This document shows, in pieces, positions 1 to 8,888 of a DNA stretch of 12,258 nt. Both the position numbers and the translations under genes were made by a program. The DNA lies in NCBI GenBank assembly GCA_023807065.1, contig JAJJLU010004504.1, positions 1-12,258 of the forward strand, read 5' to 3'. Numbering within the stretch: position 1 is the first letter of the stretch; each line of letters begins with the position of its first letter. The notes below the pieces were generated by a model that saw nothing but the letters and a program-made list of their open reading frames with translations, was not told where the DNA came from and searched no databases. The stretch is from Isotricha intestinalis. Its lineage: Eukaryota > Ciliophora > Litostomatea > Vestibuliferida > Isotrichidae.

Positions 1-119
1 AATGAAAATAATATTAAAAAGATATAATCAAATAAATAATATCACCCACCATTTAATAAAATATTTTATCATTTCATAAATAATTTTATTAAGTTTATCT
101 TTATAATTTAAGAGAAAAT
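1..119 (+). repeat. Left copy (L) of a dispersed repeat, truncated by the window edge
   Basis: This stretch is identical over 119 nt to the reverse complement of 12118-12236, and its first 60 nt match 8192-8251 with two differences (positions 45 and 50). The copy is cut at base 1: the other two copies carry a further 22 nt before this point. After base 119 the left and right copies differ by a 5-nt indel, then resemble each other for about ten more bases (TAAGG-A/T-ATTA) before diverging. It points toward the RasGEF gene, whose ATG lies about 240 nt downstream. No open reading frame of note is inside it. The nature of the repeat (transposon end, shared promoter module or chromosome-end sequence) is not determined. 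Confidence 0.9.
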
Positions 120-356
120 TAAGGAATTATTTTTCCTATTGAAAATATACAAAATATCATTAATTTTTTATTTTAATATACTGATAAAAAATATAAGTAA
201 AATAATTATATAAGGTTTTGTCATAGAATTTTTTTATATTCCAAAAATATTCTTCATTAAAATAATACAATACATTATTCTTTATTAAAATATTACAATA
301 TATTATTAATTAATTTATTTAAATATATAACAATTCAAATTTAATATTCAATTATA
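120..356. other. Upstream non-coding region of the RasGEF gene
   Basis: A very A+T-rich stretch between the left repeat and the deduced start codon. I see no RNA gene, no convincing upstream exon and no recognisable promoter motif; TATA-like strings are too common at this base composition to mean anything. It presumably holds the 5' UTR and core promoter. Confidence 0.5.
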
Positions 357-2314
357 ATGGAATTAAATGATAATATCATTTATAGATTAATTTTTAAAAA
401 TGAAAATAAAACTTTTTGGGATTGGAAAAAAATGTAAGCTTTTCATTTTTATAACATAGAAAAAAAGATAATAATTCTATTCAATTATCTTTCATTGAAG
501 TATTTAATAAATGTTTTAATAACAAATTGAATGATAAAAAAATAAAAGAAAATTTTATATTATATACTAATTTACTAGAATCTTTTATTGAAAATGAAAA
601 ATATATTCAAGAAGATTTTTTGATCACATGGCAAAAATTCATTAAACCTTCGATTAATAAAATTAAGCCTCAAAATTCCAATATTTTTACTTCTTTTGTT
701 AATATAGATGATTTAGAAAAAGAAATTCAGGGAAAAAAAATAATTGAAGACAATAATAATAAAGAGAATAATATCAAATCTTCAAAGGAAGTTTTAAGTT
801 CATTATTAATAAAAGAAGATATTGATAATAATAAGGGTCCAAAACTTTTAAATATGAACAGAAATATGAATAAATTTAAAGAAAAAAATAAAGATAATCA
901 ATATATAGATATTATAAAAGAAAAAGATGAAAAAGATGATGTTATAATAAAAAAACTCAGAAATAAATTTGATTTAGAATTAGAAGATTTTGATTTAAAT
1001 TCATCTAGAGAATCATCAGTTTCATTTATCAATTCTAGAAAACAATTAAATTTTATAGATGAAAAAGAAAATAAATCAAATTATATAATATTGAATGGTA
1101 AAATAAAATATATTTCAATTGATTTATTTATTAAAAAAATTGCATTAGAAAACTTTACTAATACACATAGTTTATTAGTTTCTGCATTTTTAAATCAATT
1201 TTGTTCATTTATGGATTTAAGAATGTTTATGAATAAAATAATAACTGGATATAATTATTTGAGTCAAAATTATAAAGTTCAATTAAATAGTTTAATTTTA
1301 TTTTTAAATAATTGTGTAATTGAAATATATGAATATTTTAAAGAACTAAAATTCTCCGACCCAATTTATCAAATTTTAAAAAAATTTTATACTCAACTAT
1401 TAGAAGACAAAAAAATCAAATTAAATAATATTGAAGATATATTATCTTTGTTAGAAGATGAATGCCCAAATGAACAAGATCTAAGATATGTTAAAAATTT
1501 AATTCAAGAAAGAAAAAAAAGTAAAGCCATTGTTATGAGAAACTTTAATAGAGACAATAACTTTACTTTATCTTTAAAAAAAAACATTGGTTGTAAATTT
1601 TCTGTTTTAAATTATACAGAAACAGAAATATCATATCAATTAACATATATATCAAAATCATATTTTAATAAAATAGAAATAAAAGAAATTTTAACAACAA
1701 AGTTTACAAAACAAAATAAAGAAAAAGATTCTCCCAATATTATAAAATTAATTAATAACTCAAATAATTTAACTAATTTTATTATAGAAGAGATATTATC
1801 AGAATCTAAAATAGAAAAAAGGGCAAAAATAATTGAACAATGGATAAAAATATGTGATTCTTGTCGAAAAATTAAAAATTACAATGATTGTGTTCCAATA
1901 CAATTTGCACTTTCAAATTATTTTATTTCAAATTTAGATAACACTTGGAGATATGTAAAAAAAGAATATACTTCTATGTTAGTAGATTTAAAAAATTTTT
2001 GTTCTCCAAATGAAAATTTTAGAAAATTAAGAGATTCAATTAAAAATTGTAAGAATTGTGCATATATTCCATTTTTAGGTATATTTCTTCGGGACATTAG
2101 TCATTATGAAGAAAGATTTAAATATATTAAAAATGAAAAATTAATTGATTTTCATAAAATTCTATTAGTTGAAAATATCATAGAAGATTTCTTTAAGTTT
2201 AAGTACTTTGCTTTTAATATTAATCCAATTGATACTTTAGATTTTTTTAATAATATTAAATGCAAAAATGAAGAAGAATTAGATGAATTATTTCAAAAAG
2301 TAGAGAAAAAATAA
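357..2314 (+). CDS. Ras guanine-nucleotide exchange factor (RasGEF_N plus RasGEF/CDC25 domains), one 26-nt intron
   Basis: Predicted to catalyse GDP-GTP exchange on a Ras-family GTPase at a membrane. Exons 357-433 and 460-2314 join to 643 residues; the spliced length is a multiple of three. Residues 1 to about 230 are unrecognised and Lys/Asn-rich. A RasGEF_N-like (REM) segment spans about 233-360, opening with NGKIKYISIDLFIKKI. The CDC25-type catalytic domain spans about 404-628: it shows IIEQWIKICDSCRKIKNYN, the NTW helix (canonical LKxTW), NFRKLRDSIKNC and the hallmark IPFLGIFLRDI at about 562-572. The order and spacing match the family. I chose the ATG at 357 because without splicing the frame has no ATG until 854, whereas the intron restores an open N-terminus. 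No SH3, PH, LisH or DEP domain is visible. The GTPase target cannot be told from sequence. Domain call is firm; the first exon is inference. Confidence 0.88.
434..459 (+). other. 26-nt spliceosomal intron in the RasGEF gene
   Basis: The segment starts GTAAGC and ends ACATAG, giving GT-AG borders. Unspliced, the first exon runs into ATG TAA at 432-437; removing 26 nt joins AT to A (an Ile codon) and continues in the exact frame of the RasGEF open reading frame, adding 48 residues before the TTG at 527. The phase is 2. No cDNA evidence is available. Introns this short are known in ciliates and a few other protists. No other break in the four genes needs an intron. Confidence 0.75.
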
Positions 2315-2527
2315 AAATGATTTAGTGAATAAGATATATAATAAAAATATAAGTAAAATTTATATATATGGTTTATATAAATTATGTTTTATTGAATAAA
2401 ATTTTTTTATTTTATAAACATTAAATAAAAAATGATAATTAAAAATTAATCAAATAAAATATCCTAATTTAATAAAAATATATAAATATCAAGAAGCATT
2501 TAAAAATTAAAATTAAATAAATTAAAA
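2315..2527. other. Short spacer between two same-strand genes
   Basis: 213 nt of almost pure A+T between the RasGEF stop and the next ATG. It must hold the RasGEF 3' end and the promoter of the IQ gene. Unlike the other three genes, the IQ gene has no copy of the dispersed repeat upstream. Nothing else is recognisable. Confidence 0.6.
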
Positions 2528-5500
2528 ATGCAAGAGAGAAAAGATAAAAACCATAAAAAGGATTCAACTAAAATTATGAAAATTGTAAAAGAAACACCTG
2601 AATATTTAGAAAATACAATAAAAATAACATCCAATAAAACAATAAATAATCCAAAAAAAATCCAAAAAACTTCAAACATTATTTCTACTTCATCTGATCA
2701 AAAAAAAATCAATGAAACCATTGAAGAAACCACAGGTGCAATTGAAGAAAAAACTTATGAATTTACTACAATTAAGCCTAAAAAAGCTGATCTGAAAGAT
2801 AAAAGAAAACAACTAACAACAATAATAGCTAATAAAGAAAATAATTATATAATACCTAATAAGAACATTTATTCTGATTCTTCAGAAAAAAAATCTTCAG
2901 GAAAAAAGAAATATAGTACTCATACTGAAAGAATCAACAACTCAAGTCCGGGAAACGAAAGTAATTCTTCTTACAATCGTATCAATAATTATCAGCGAAA
3001 TTATCCTGCTTCTCCTTTTAATTACAATACATATAATCAAGAATATGATTATAATAACCAATATAATTCAAATCAATCTTTAAATTCTCATTCTCATAAA
3101 AATTCTAATCAACTTATTTATAATGATCAAACTTATAATACAGATAATCCTTATAATACTTATAATATTAGAACTTACAATCAATATTCAATAAAAAGTC
3201 CTAATGAAAGAAATCTACATTTATATAATCAATATGAAATTAATACTCAAAGATCGATGAAGTATTCAATTCCAATGAAAACAATTGACAATGATTTTTT
3301 TTTTGACCAAATTAAAAAAAAAGGATTATTAGATATTAAAGATTCTCAGACTTATGAAATTCAAAAGGAGACAAGTTATTATAAAAAAGAAAGTAATTTT
3401 GGAAAAAAAAATAGATCTGTTGGCCAAGTTATAGTAAATTCTCGTTCAAAAGAAAATTTAAAAAATAAAGGTAATAATAAAAAATCAAAAAGTCAAAATG
3501 AAAAATATTCAATAATAAATGAAACTTACATTAATAAAAGAAAAGGAAAAATATCTAATTTATTTAATATATTTAAAAAAAATAATGATAATGATAAAAT
3601 AATAACTAAAGGAATGAGAAATGAAAAAGGTGGAGTAGTTGATTTTGTTTATGGGAATTTAAACAAAAATCAAAATTATACTTTTGTGAAATTTAAAAAT
3701 CATATTCAATACAGTGAAAAAAAGAAAAGAGAATCAGCAAAAATTATACAAAAATGGTGGAGAAATTTATTACTTATTTTTCATAAATATGAAAGACTAA
3801 TAATAATTATTCAAAGTTTTATTAGAGGATTTTTAATAAGAAGATTTTATAAAAGAATATTAAATAAAATAAAAAAAATTTTGAAAGAAAGAGAGTTAAT
3901 GAGAAAAAATAAAAAATTAGAGAAATATAGAGAAGTTAATGAAGAAAATTTAAATTATAATTATGTTTTTGAAAATACTCCAAAAAATATTATTAGAAAC
4001 AAAAAAGAAAATGTCCCTATTGAAGAAGAAGATCATGATATAGAAGATTATTTATATGTAAGAAATTTAGCAACTTTACTTATTTTTAGAATAATACAGA
4101 AAAAAATTATTAATAAATATTTTGATTTCTTATTATCTCTAAAAGAAAATAAATTTGAAAATAATGAAAGTATAATTGAGAATTATATCAATACAATTTT
4201 AAGAAAGATTCTAAATAAAAAAGAATTTAATGTTTCAGAAATATTAAGAAATAAAATGAATAAATGGAGAAATTTTAATGTTCAAATAAATTTGAAAGAA
4301 AAAGAAGAAAAAAACAATACTATTTTAAAGGCTAAAGCTAAAGCCATCAAAGATATGGAAGAAGAGAAAACAAAATTTTATGAAGAACAAGAAAAAATTT
4401 TAAAAGAAAAAGAAAATGAAAAAAATAACCTTATATTAGAAAAAGAAAATTTACTGAAAAAATTTGATGAATTGATAAAAGAAAAAGACAAAGAAAGAGA
4501 AAAATTAAAAAAAGAAAAAGAAAAACTTTTAAAAGAAAATAATATGAAATCAAAAGAAAAAGATACAGAATTAAAGAAAAAAGATAAAGAAAAAGAAGAA
4601 TTAATTAAAAAATATGAGAAAATATTAAATGATAAAGAAAAAGAAAAAGAGCTTTTAATAATTGAAAAAGAAACTTTAATTAAAGAAACTGAACAGTTAA
4701 TTAAATCAAATCAAGATGATATCTCTAAATTAATAAATGAAAAAGATAATTTAATTAATGAAAAAGATAATTTAATAAAATTAAAAGAATTTGAAAAAAT
4801 CAATTTAATTAAAGAAAAAGAACAATTTATAAAAGAAAAGCAAGATATTATCAAACAAAAAGATTTAGAAAAAGAAAAAGCTTTAAAAGAAAAAGATTTA
4901 GAAAAAGAAAAAGCTTTAAAAGTAAAAGATAAAGAAAAAGAAGTTATAATTAAAGAAAATGAAAAAAGAATAAAACAAAAAGATAAAGAAAAAGAGACAC
5001 TTTTATTGGAAAAAGAAAATTTAAAAAAAACAAATGAAAATTTATTAAAAGGAAAAGATAAAGAAAAAGAAACTTTAATAATTCTTAAAGAAAAATTAAT
5101 AAAAGAAAAAGAAACCTTAATCAAAGAAAAAGAAAATCTTATCAAAGAAAAAGATAAAGAAAAAGAAAATTTAAAAAAAGAAAAAGAAAAATTTACAAAA
5201 GAAAAGCAAGATTTAATAAAACAAAAAGATAAAGAAAAAGAAAATGCTTTAAAAGCAAAAGATAAAGAAAAAGATAATTTAATTAAACAAAAAGATAAAG
5301 AAAGAGAAAAATTAATTAAAGAAAAAGAAGTTCTATTAAAAGAAAAGACTGTAATGGAAAAAGAAAAAAAAGAAAGAGAAAAGTCAAAAAGTTTATTTAA
5401 AAATTTAAAAAGTACAAAACCTTTGAAATTTGATATTTTAAATTTTGAACCAAAAAAAAAAGAAAAAAGTTCATTTGAACAACTCAAAAATGTGAATAAT

Positions 5501-7618
5501 ATAAAATATGAAATAAAAAGTAAATCACTACCAAGAATGATTAAAAAAGAATTTGCAAATTTAAAAAGTTCAAAACCTATGAAATTTGAAATTAAAAGTA
5601 AAATAAAAAAAAATAAAAATGAAGAACCTAAAACTTCCTTCATAAGCCTAAAAAACGTAAAAAATATAAAATATGAAATTAAAGGAAAGTCACAACCTAA
5701 AAAAAATGAAAAGCATATATTTAAAAATTTAAAAACAATTAATACAATAAAATATAATATTATAAGTAAAGAAAAAGATAATGATAAAAAAAAAAATATT
5801 ACAAAATCAAAAAATGAAACCTTTCAAATTGTTTCTAAAGTAAAAAAAGAGAAAAAGAAATCAAATATAATTCAAAAAAAATTAAATGTGCTCAATATTT
5901 TAGCAAAACCAAAAGCAAAAGTTATTTTAAAAGAAATTAAGGTTGATAAAATTATGATTCCTTCAATTGAAATTAATGAAAAAAGAAAAGATATAATTGA
6001 CTTAGAAAAAGAAGATATATTACATATAGAATTAAAGGGAAAAGGAAAAATATTTGAACAAAATTTACTTGAAAAGGAAGAAATCGATAACATTGAAATT
6101 TTAAATCAAAACAGAAAATTGAAATCTCATAAACCATTTAAAACTGAACATATAAATCAAATTCAATTAGATTCAAATAAAAAAACAAAAGAAGTAATAA
6201 ATTCCCAAAAAAGAATTCTTGAGACTTATGAAATAAAAGGAAAAGTAAATAATTTTGAAAAAGTTGAAAGAACAAATCCTCAAACATTAGAATTGTTGTC
6301 AACAAAAAAAAAATACAATATAAATAAATCAAATCCATATTATTTCGAATTTTTATCTTCAAAAAAAGATAAAATTATTCAAAAAAATGAAACTTATAAT
6401 TTAGAAATATTAGCTCCTAAAACTAAAAAGTTCCACAAAATAGAAACAGAATCTAATAATTTTGAATTATTAAACAAAAAAAAACAAAAAGTTGAATTCC
6501 AAAAAACTCAAAGTTCATATATTCAGTTATTATCTCCAAAAAAAGAGGAAAAATTGGAGAAAACAAATGTTTTGGAATTTGAATTATTAAAAAACAAAAA
6601 AGTGAATCAATTTTTAAATTTAAAAAATGAAAATCTTCCTTTTTTCCAAATTGATAAAACATCAGAAATTTATAAAAAATCTTTTGATATGAATGAAGAA
6701 GAAAATGAAAAACCAAATAAATTAAAAAGTGGAAAAAATAAAAAAGAACGTGATGAAGATATTCAGATGGATATAAATAAAACAATAAAGAATGGAATTT
6801 ATCATCTTTTTTTACTAAATTTAAGTCAATTATTTAGAAATAAAATTACAAATTACAAGAATAAATTTTTAACAAATTTAAAAAATTATGAAAATGCTGA
6901 TGAAAAAAAAAGAAAAAAAAAAGAATTTGTAATAGAGGAAATTCAAGAATCATTTAATATTGAAAATGAAAAACCAACTTTAAGAATAAGAAAAAGGAAT
7001 TTACAATCTTTATCATTAAATAATAATAATTCTGAAAATTACACGAATATATTAGTAGATTATTTAAAAAAAAGAATAGCTTTACAAAATTGGTACAATA
7101 AAATGATGGCCTTAAGAAATTCTAAAAGAATTAGAATTATAGGAAGAAAAATTGGGGAAGGAGTTGAGAGAAAAGTATTAAATAATATTATTTTGAAAAA
7201 AGGTTCTTTTAAAACTAATTTATTAAGATTCCCATTTGAGCAAATTAGACGTGAAGCAAAAAGAAGAATTTTAATCAAAGCATTATTAAATATACAAAAA
7301 TTAAAATATCCTTCTTTAGAATACGGATTTCTAAAATTAAAAAAATATACAGAAGTTAAGTTACAAATTATGATAGCTTATGCAACTTTAATTCAAAGAT
7401 ATTATAGATTTTATATTGAATGTTTAAAACAAAAAAAAAAAGTGATTGAAATTATTGAGGAGTCTAATACTATCATTGAAACATCTCAAAAAAAAAGAAT
7501 ACCTATTAATTATAATTTAAAAAAAGAGCAAAATATTCAAGGCATATTTTGGTATTTTTACAAAAAACTTTTTGTTAAAAGAATTAAGGATATTTTTTCA
7601 TTTAAATCATATAATTAA
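2528..7618 (+). CDS. Giant IQ-motif / coiled-coil protein with internal short-repeat array (1,696 aa)
   Basis: I do not recognise an orthologue. Domains in order: basic low-complexity N-terminus; a Tyr/Asn/Gln-rich disordered stretch (about 146-245); two IQ motifs, a weak one with I407-Q408 followed by WWR and a canonical one at 428-439 (IQ-x3-RG-x3-RR), expected to bind calmodulin or a related light chain; a Lys/Glu-rich helix (about 588-952) with 7- and 11-residue periodicity; a repeat array (about 957-1375) based on an aromatic-Glu/Asp-Ile/Leu motif; a basic C-terminal domain with a third IQ-like site (I1622-Q1623 then RYYR). No membrane segment or signal peptide is seen. Such layouts are typical of calmodulin-regulated cytoskeletal or centrosomal/basal-body scaffolds, but that role is inference. 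The ATG at 2528 follows stop-rich A+T sequence and has A at -3. The whole 5.1 kb is uninterrupted, with no intron. Confidence 0.85.
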   Translation: MQERKDKNHKKDSTKIMKIVKETPEYLENTIKITSNKTINNPKKIQKTSNIISTSSDQKKINETIEETTGAIEEKTYEFTTIKPKKADLKDKRKQLTTIIANKENNYIIPNKNIYSDSSEKKSSGKKKYSTHTERINNSSPGNESNSSYNRINNYQRNYPASPFNYNTYNQEYDYNNQYNSNQSLNSHSHKNSNQLIYNDQTYNTDNPYNTYNIRTYNQYSIKSPNERNLHLYNQYEINTQRSMKYSIPMKTIDNDFFFDQIKKKGLLDIKDSQTYEIQKETSYYKKESNFGKKNRSVGQVIVNSRSKENLKNKGNNKKSKSQNEKYSIINETYINKRKGKISNLFNIFKKNNDNDKIITKGMRNEKGGVVDFVYGNLNKNQNYTFVKFKNHIQYSEKKKRESAKIIQKWWRNLLLIFHKYERLIIIIQSFIRGFLIRRFYKRILNKIKKILKERELMRKNKKLEKYREVNEENLNYNYVFENTPKNIIRNKKENVPIEEEDHDIEDYLYVRNLATLLIFRIIQKKIINKYFDFLLSLKENKFENNESIIENYINTILRKILNKKEFNVSEILRNKMNKWRNFNVQINLKEKEEKNNTILKAKAKAIKDMEEEKTKFYEEQEKILKEKENEKNNLILEKENLLKKFDELIKEKDKEREKLKKEKEKLLKENNMKSKEKDTELKKKDKEKEELIKKYEKILNDKEKEKELLIIEKETLIKETEQLIKSNQDDISKLINEKDNLINEKDNLIKLKEFEKINLIKEKEQFIKEKQDIIKQKDLEKEKALKEKDLEKEKALKVKDKEKEVIIKENEKRIKQKDKEKETLLLEKENLKKTNENLLKGKDKEKETLIILKEKLIKEKETLIKEKENLIKEKDKEKENLKKEKEKFTKEKQDLIKQKDKEKENALKAKDKEKDNLIKQKDKEREKLIKEKEVLLKEKTVMEKEKKEREKSKSLFKNLKSTKPLKFDILNFEPKKKEKSSFEQLKNVNNIKYEIKSKSLPRMIKKEFANLKSSKPMKFEIKSKIKKNKNEEPKTSFISLKNVKNIKYEIKGKSQPKKNEKHIFKNLKTINTIKYNIISKEKDNDKKKNITKSKNETFQIVSKVKKEKKKSNIIQKKLNVLNILAKPKAKVILKEIKVDKIMIPSIEINEKRKDIIDLEKEDILHIELKGKGKIFEQNLLEKEEIDNIEILNQNRKLKSHKPFKTEHINQIQLDSNKKTKEVINSQKRILETYEIKGKVNNFEKVERTNPQTLELLSTKKKYNINKSNPYYFEFLSSKKDKIIQKNETYNLEILAPKTKKFHKIETESNNFELLNKKKQKVEFQKTQSSYIQLLSPKKEEKLEKTNVLEFELLKNKKVNQFLNLKNENLPFFQIDKTSEIYKKSFDMNEEENEKPNKLKSGKNKKERDEDIQMDINKTIKNGIYHLFLLNLSQLFRNKITNYKNKFLTNLKNYENADEKKRKKKEFVIEEIQESFNIENEKPTLRIRKRNLQSLSLNNNNSENYTNILVDYLKKRIALQNWYNKMMALRNSKRIRIIGRKIGEGVERKVLNNIILKKGSFKTNLLRFPFEQIRREAKRRILIKALLNIQKLKYPSLEYGFLKLKKYTEVKLQIMIAYATLIQRYYRFYIECLKQKKKVIEIIEESNTIIETSQKKRIPINYNLKKEQNIQGIFWYFYKKLFVKRIKDIFSFKSYN
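3728..3847 (+). other. Tandem IQ motifs encoded within the IQ/coiled-coil gene
   Basis: The encoded segment (about residues 401-440) contains AKIIQKWWR and, 21 residues later, IIIIQSFIRGFLIRRF. The second matches the IQ consensus IQxxxRGxxxR fully. IQ motifs bind calmodulin or calmodulin-like proteins, often without calcium. The third candidate near residue 1622 (LIQRYYRFYIECLKQ) lacks the Gly and has a Lys-rich end, so it is weaker. Confidence 0.8.
4291..5383 (+). repeat. Lys/Glu coiled-coil coding repeat with short in-frame tandem duplications
   Basis: This part of the IQ gene encodes a highly charged helix with hydrophobic residues every 7 or 11 positions (units like LIKEKEN and DLEKEKALKEK). 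At the DNA level 4861-4926 is a 33-nt unit repeated twice with one difference (11 codons each), and about 4735-4776 holds a 21-nt unit twice (7 codons, NEKDNLI). The helix therefore seems to have grown by duplication of heptads and hendecads. It could be a coiled coil or a single alpha-helix; composition favours either. The minus-strand open frame here is a by-product of the AAAGAA-rich sequence. Confidence 0.8.
5396..6652 (+). repeat. Array of degenerate protein repeats (aromatic-E-I/L motif) in the IQ gene
   Basis: The first half has five copies of F-x2-L-K-x4-[ILM]-K-[FY]-[DEN]-I starting at residues 957, 983, 1009, 1038 and 1065 (spacing 26-29). The second half has shorter units of 19-22 residues starting at E1235, E1255, E1274, E1293, E1313, Q1333 and E1352, ending near Q1374, each opening like ELLSxKK and closing with an aromatic or aliphatic residue. 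The hexapeptide YEIKGK occurs in both halves (1049-1054 and 1234-1239), so they look like one diverged family. A few less clear units lie between. I know no named domain with this pattern. Confidence 0.7.
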
Positions 7619-8169
7619 GATAATTTAAGAGTTTTTTGAATAAATTTAAATGTTTTTTGGATATTTAAAAAAACAGAAAAATATTATTTAGCTATAATTT
7701 CTTTTTTTATTGTTTTTTTAAGTCTATATCATTAATTGAAAACTTTTTTACTTCTTAGTTTAAAATTGATTTTATAAATTTTTTAAAATTTCTTTTATAA
7801 AAATTTTAACTTAGACTTAAGTATAATATCAATAAGATTTCTTTTTTTATTCTTTTTATTTTTAATTATTTTAATCAATTTATTCTATGTTTAATTTTTG
7901 ATAATATAAAAATTAAAAGATATTTATTTTAAAAGACCAATCAATCTATTAAGATATTATTTAATAATCTAAAATCATTATTAGAATAAGTATATACTAT
8001 TGTTAATTATTATCGAAATTAAAAACTTGATCAAATTTGATATTAATTTCGATATATCCTTTATCTTATAGCAATACACTTTGGAGAAATACTCCTTTTA
8101 TAATATAATGATTAAACTATTGATAAAAACAATTAATAAAGGATTATGAGTCAAGATAATCATTAACTA
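7619..8169. other. Spacer 3' of the IQ gene, with a hairpin
   Basis: T-rich non-coding DNA following the IQ gene stop. I see no tRNA or other RNA gene and no solid reading frame. It contains the perfect 12-bp inverted repeat listed separately (8011-8054), a weak GGAG/CTCC hairpin at 8083-8095, and 9-bp inverted arms TAATGATTA (8106-8114) and TAATCATTA (8157-8165). Confidence 0.5.
8011..8054. repeat. 44-nt inverted repeat with nested palindromes
   Basis: The arms 8011-8022 and 8043-8054 are perfect 12-bp reverse complements (TATCGAAATTAA and its complement). The loop contains two further overlapping palindromes: TTGATCAA (8027-8034) and ATCAAATTTGAT (8030-8041). It ends about 115 nt before repeat copy M. 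It could be a protein-binding operator-like site, a cruciform or part of a mobile-element end; the sequence does not decide. Confidence 0.6.
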
Positions 8170-8251
8170 TTATTAAAACAAATATTCATAAAATGAAAAT
8201 AATATTAAAAAGATATAATCAAATAAATAATATCAACCACTATTTAATAAA
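8170..8251 (+). repeat. Middle copy (M) of the dispersed repeat, upstream of the PKA gene
   Basis: 82 nt: the first 22 (8170-8191) match the reverse complement of 12237-12258 exactly, and the next 60 match window bases 1-60 with two substitutions. Similarity fades after 8251. It is in the same orientation as the PKA gene, whose ATG is about 640 nt further on. Just before it, about 8107-8140 looks like a degenerate direct copy of the sequence around 8158-8193 (AATGATTAAACTATT compared with AATCATTAACTATT). Confidence 0.88.
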
Positions 8252-8888
8252 TATTATATTCTTCTAATCACTTTCTTCTAAATTCTTTTTTTATTTATAA
8301 AGTATAAAATTTGTTCTTTTTTATTTAATAAATAATTTATTATAATATTTTTATTAACCAAGAAAAGTTTATTTTTGGGTCATATTTTTTTATTTTTGAG
8401 TTAATTCTATTTTTTAATAAATAATTAAATAAAAAAATTTTAATATTATTTTGTGATAATAATTAACAGTGAATATGATCATGATGATTTTCAGAATGAA
8501 TATTTATAATTTCATAATTATTTTTATTATATTAAAGTACTAAACAGTCAATTCATATAATTATTATATTCTATTAATGTGTTTCCTAATGAGAAAATAA
8601 TATTAATAAAAATGATAAATAAATACAAAAAATTTATATAGTTAAATGTGAAATAATAACATTATATTACACTAGGGAAAGACCAAAGGAACAAAATTTT
8701 TAAATCATTAACGAATTTAAAGAATTCTTTCTCTCTATTAAATTCATAAAAAAATCATGATGTAGAAATCATATTAGAATTTAGATTTATTTAATATTAA
8801 TTTCTCAAAAATTTATTTTTGTTCAAAAAGAAAGTAAAAAATAAAAATTAAAATTTAAAAAAAAATAAAACTTAATAAACCACAAAAT
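8252..8888. other. Spacer upstream of the PKA gene with weak coding-like relics
   Basis: A+T-rich sequence. On the minus strand about 8520-8775 reads with only one stop in some 85 codons (contains FYEFNREKEFFKF, then a hydrophobic stretch), and about 8345-8450 reads open for some 37 codons. The plus strand also gives protein-like fragments broken by stops, so base composition may be the cause. No start codon or known domain was found. The last 90 nt before the PKA ATG are A-rich and probably 5' UTR. Confidence 0.3.

Noticed and set aside
527..529. TTG as the start codon of the RasGEF gene
   Set aside because: Eukaryotic nuclear genes rarely start at TTG, and a 26-nt intron links the frame to a proper ATG upstream.
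187..2359. A 17-nt match, AAAAATATAAGTAAAAT, at 187-203 and 2343-2359 upstream of the first two genes
   Set aside because: Matches of this length are expected by chance in 12 kb of such A+T-rich sequence.
4711..5643. Long minus-strand open frame (310 codons) opposite the coiled-coil region
   Set aside because: It encodes a monotonous Phe/Ser/Leu string that is the mirror of the Lys/Glu codon repeats; it is a by-product of the plus-strand gene.
5872..7278. Four short minus-strand open frames inside the IQ gene
   Set aside because: All are hydrophobic Phe/Leu-rich shadows of Lys-rich plus-strand codons with no domain or context of their own.
8452..8880. Ciliate code (TAA/TAG as Gln), which would open a long plus-strand frame upstream of PKA
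   Set aside because: The four clear genes have no in-frame TAA or TAG and use CAA/CAG for Gln, so reassignment does not fit; absence of TGA over this span is not surprising at this base composition.
7619..8888. tRNA, snRNA or CRISPR-like array in the largest spacer
   Set aside because: No T-loop or anticodon-arm pattern, no U6-like sequence and no regularly spaced repeats were found; the hairpins present are too short or A+T-rich.
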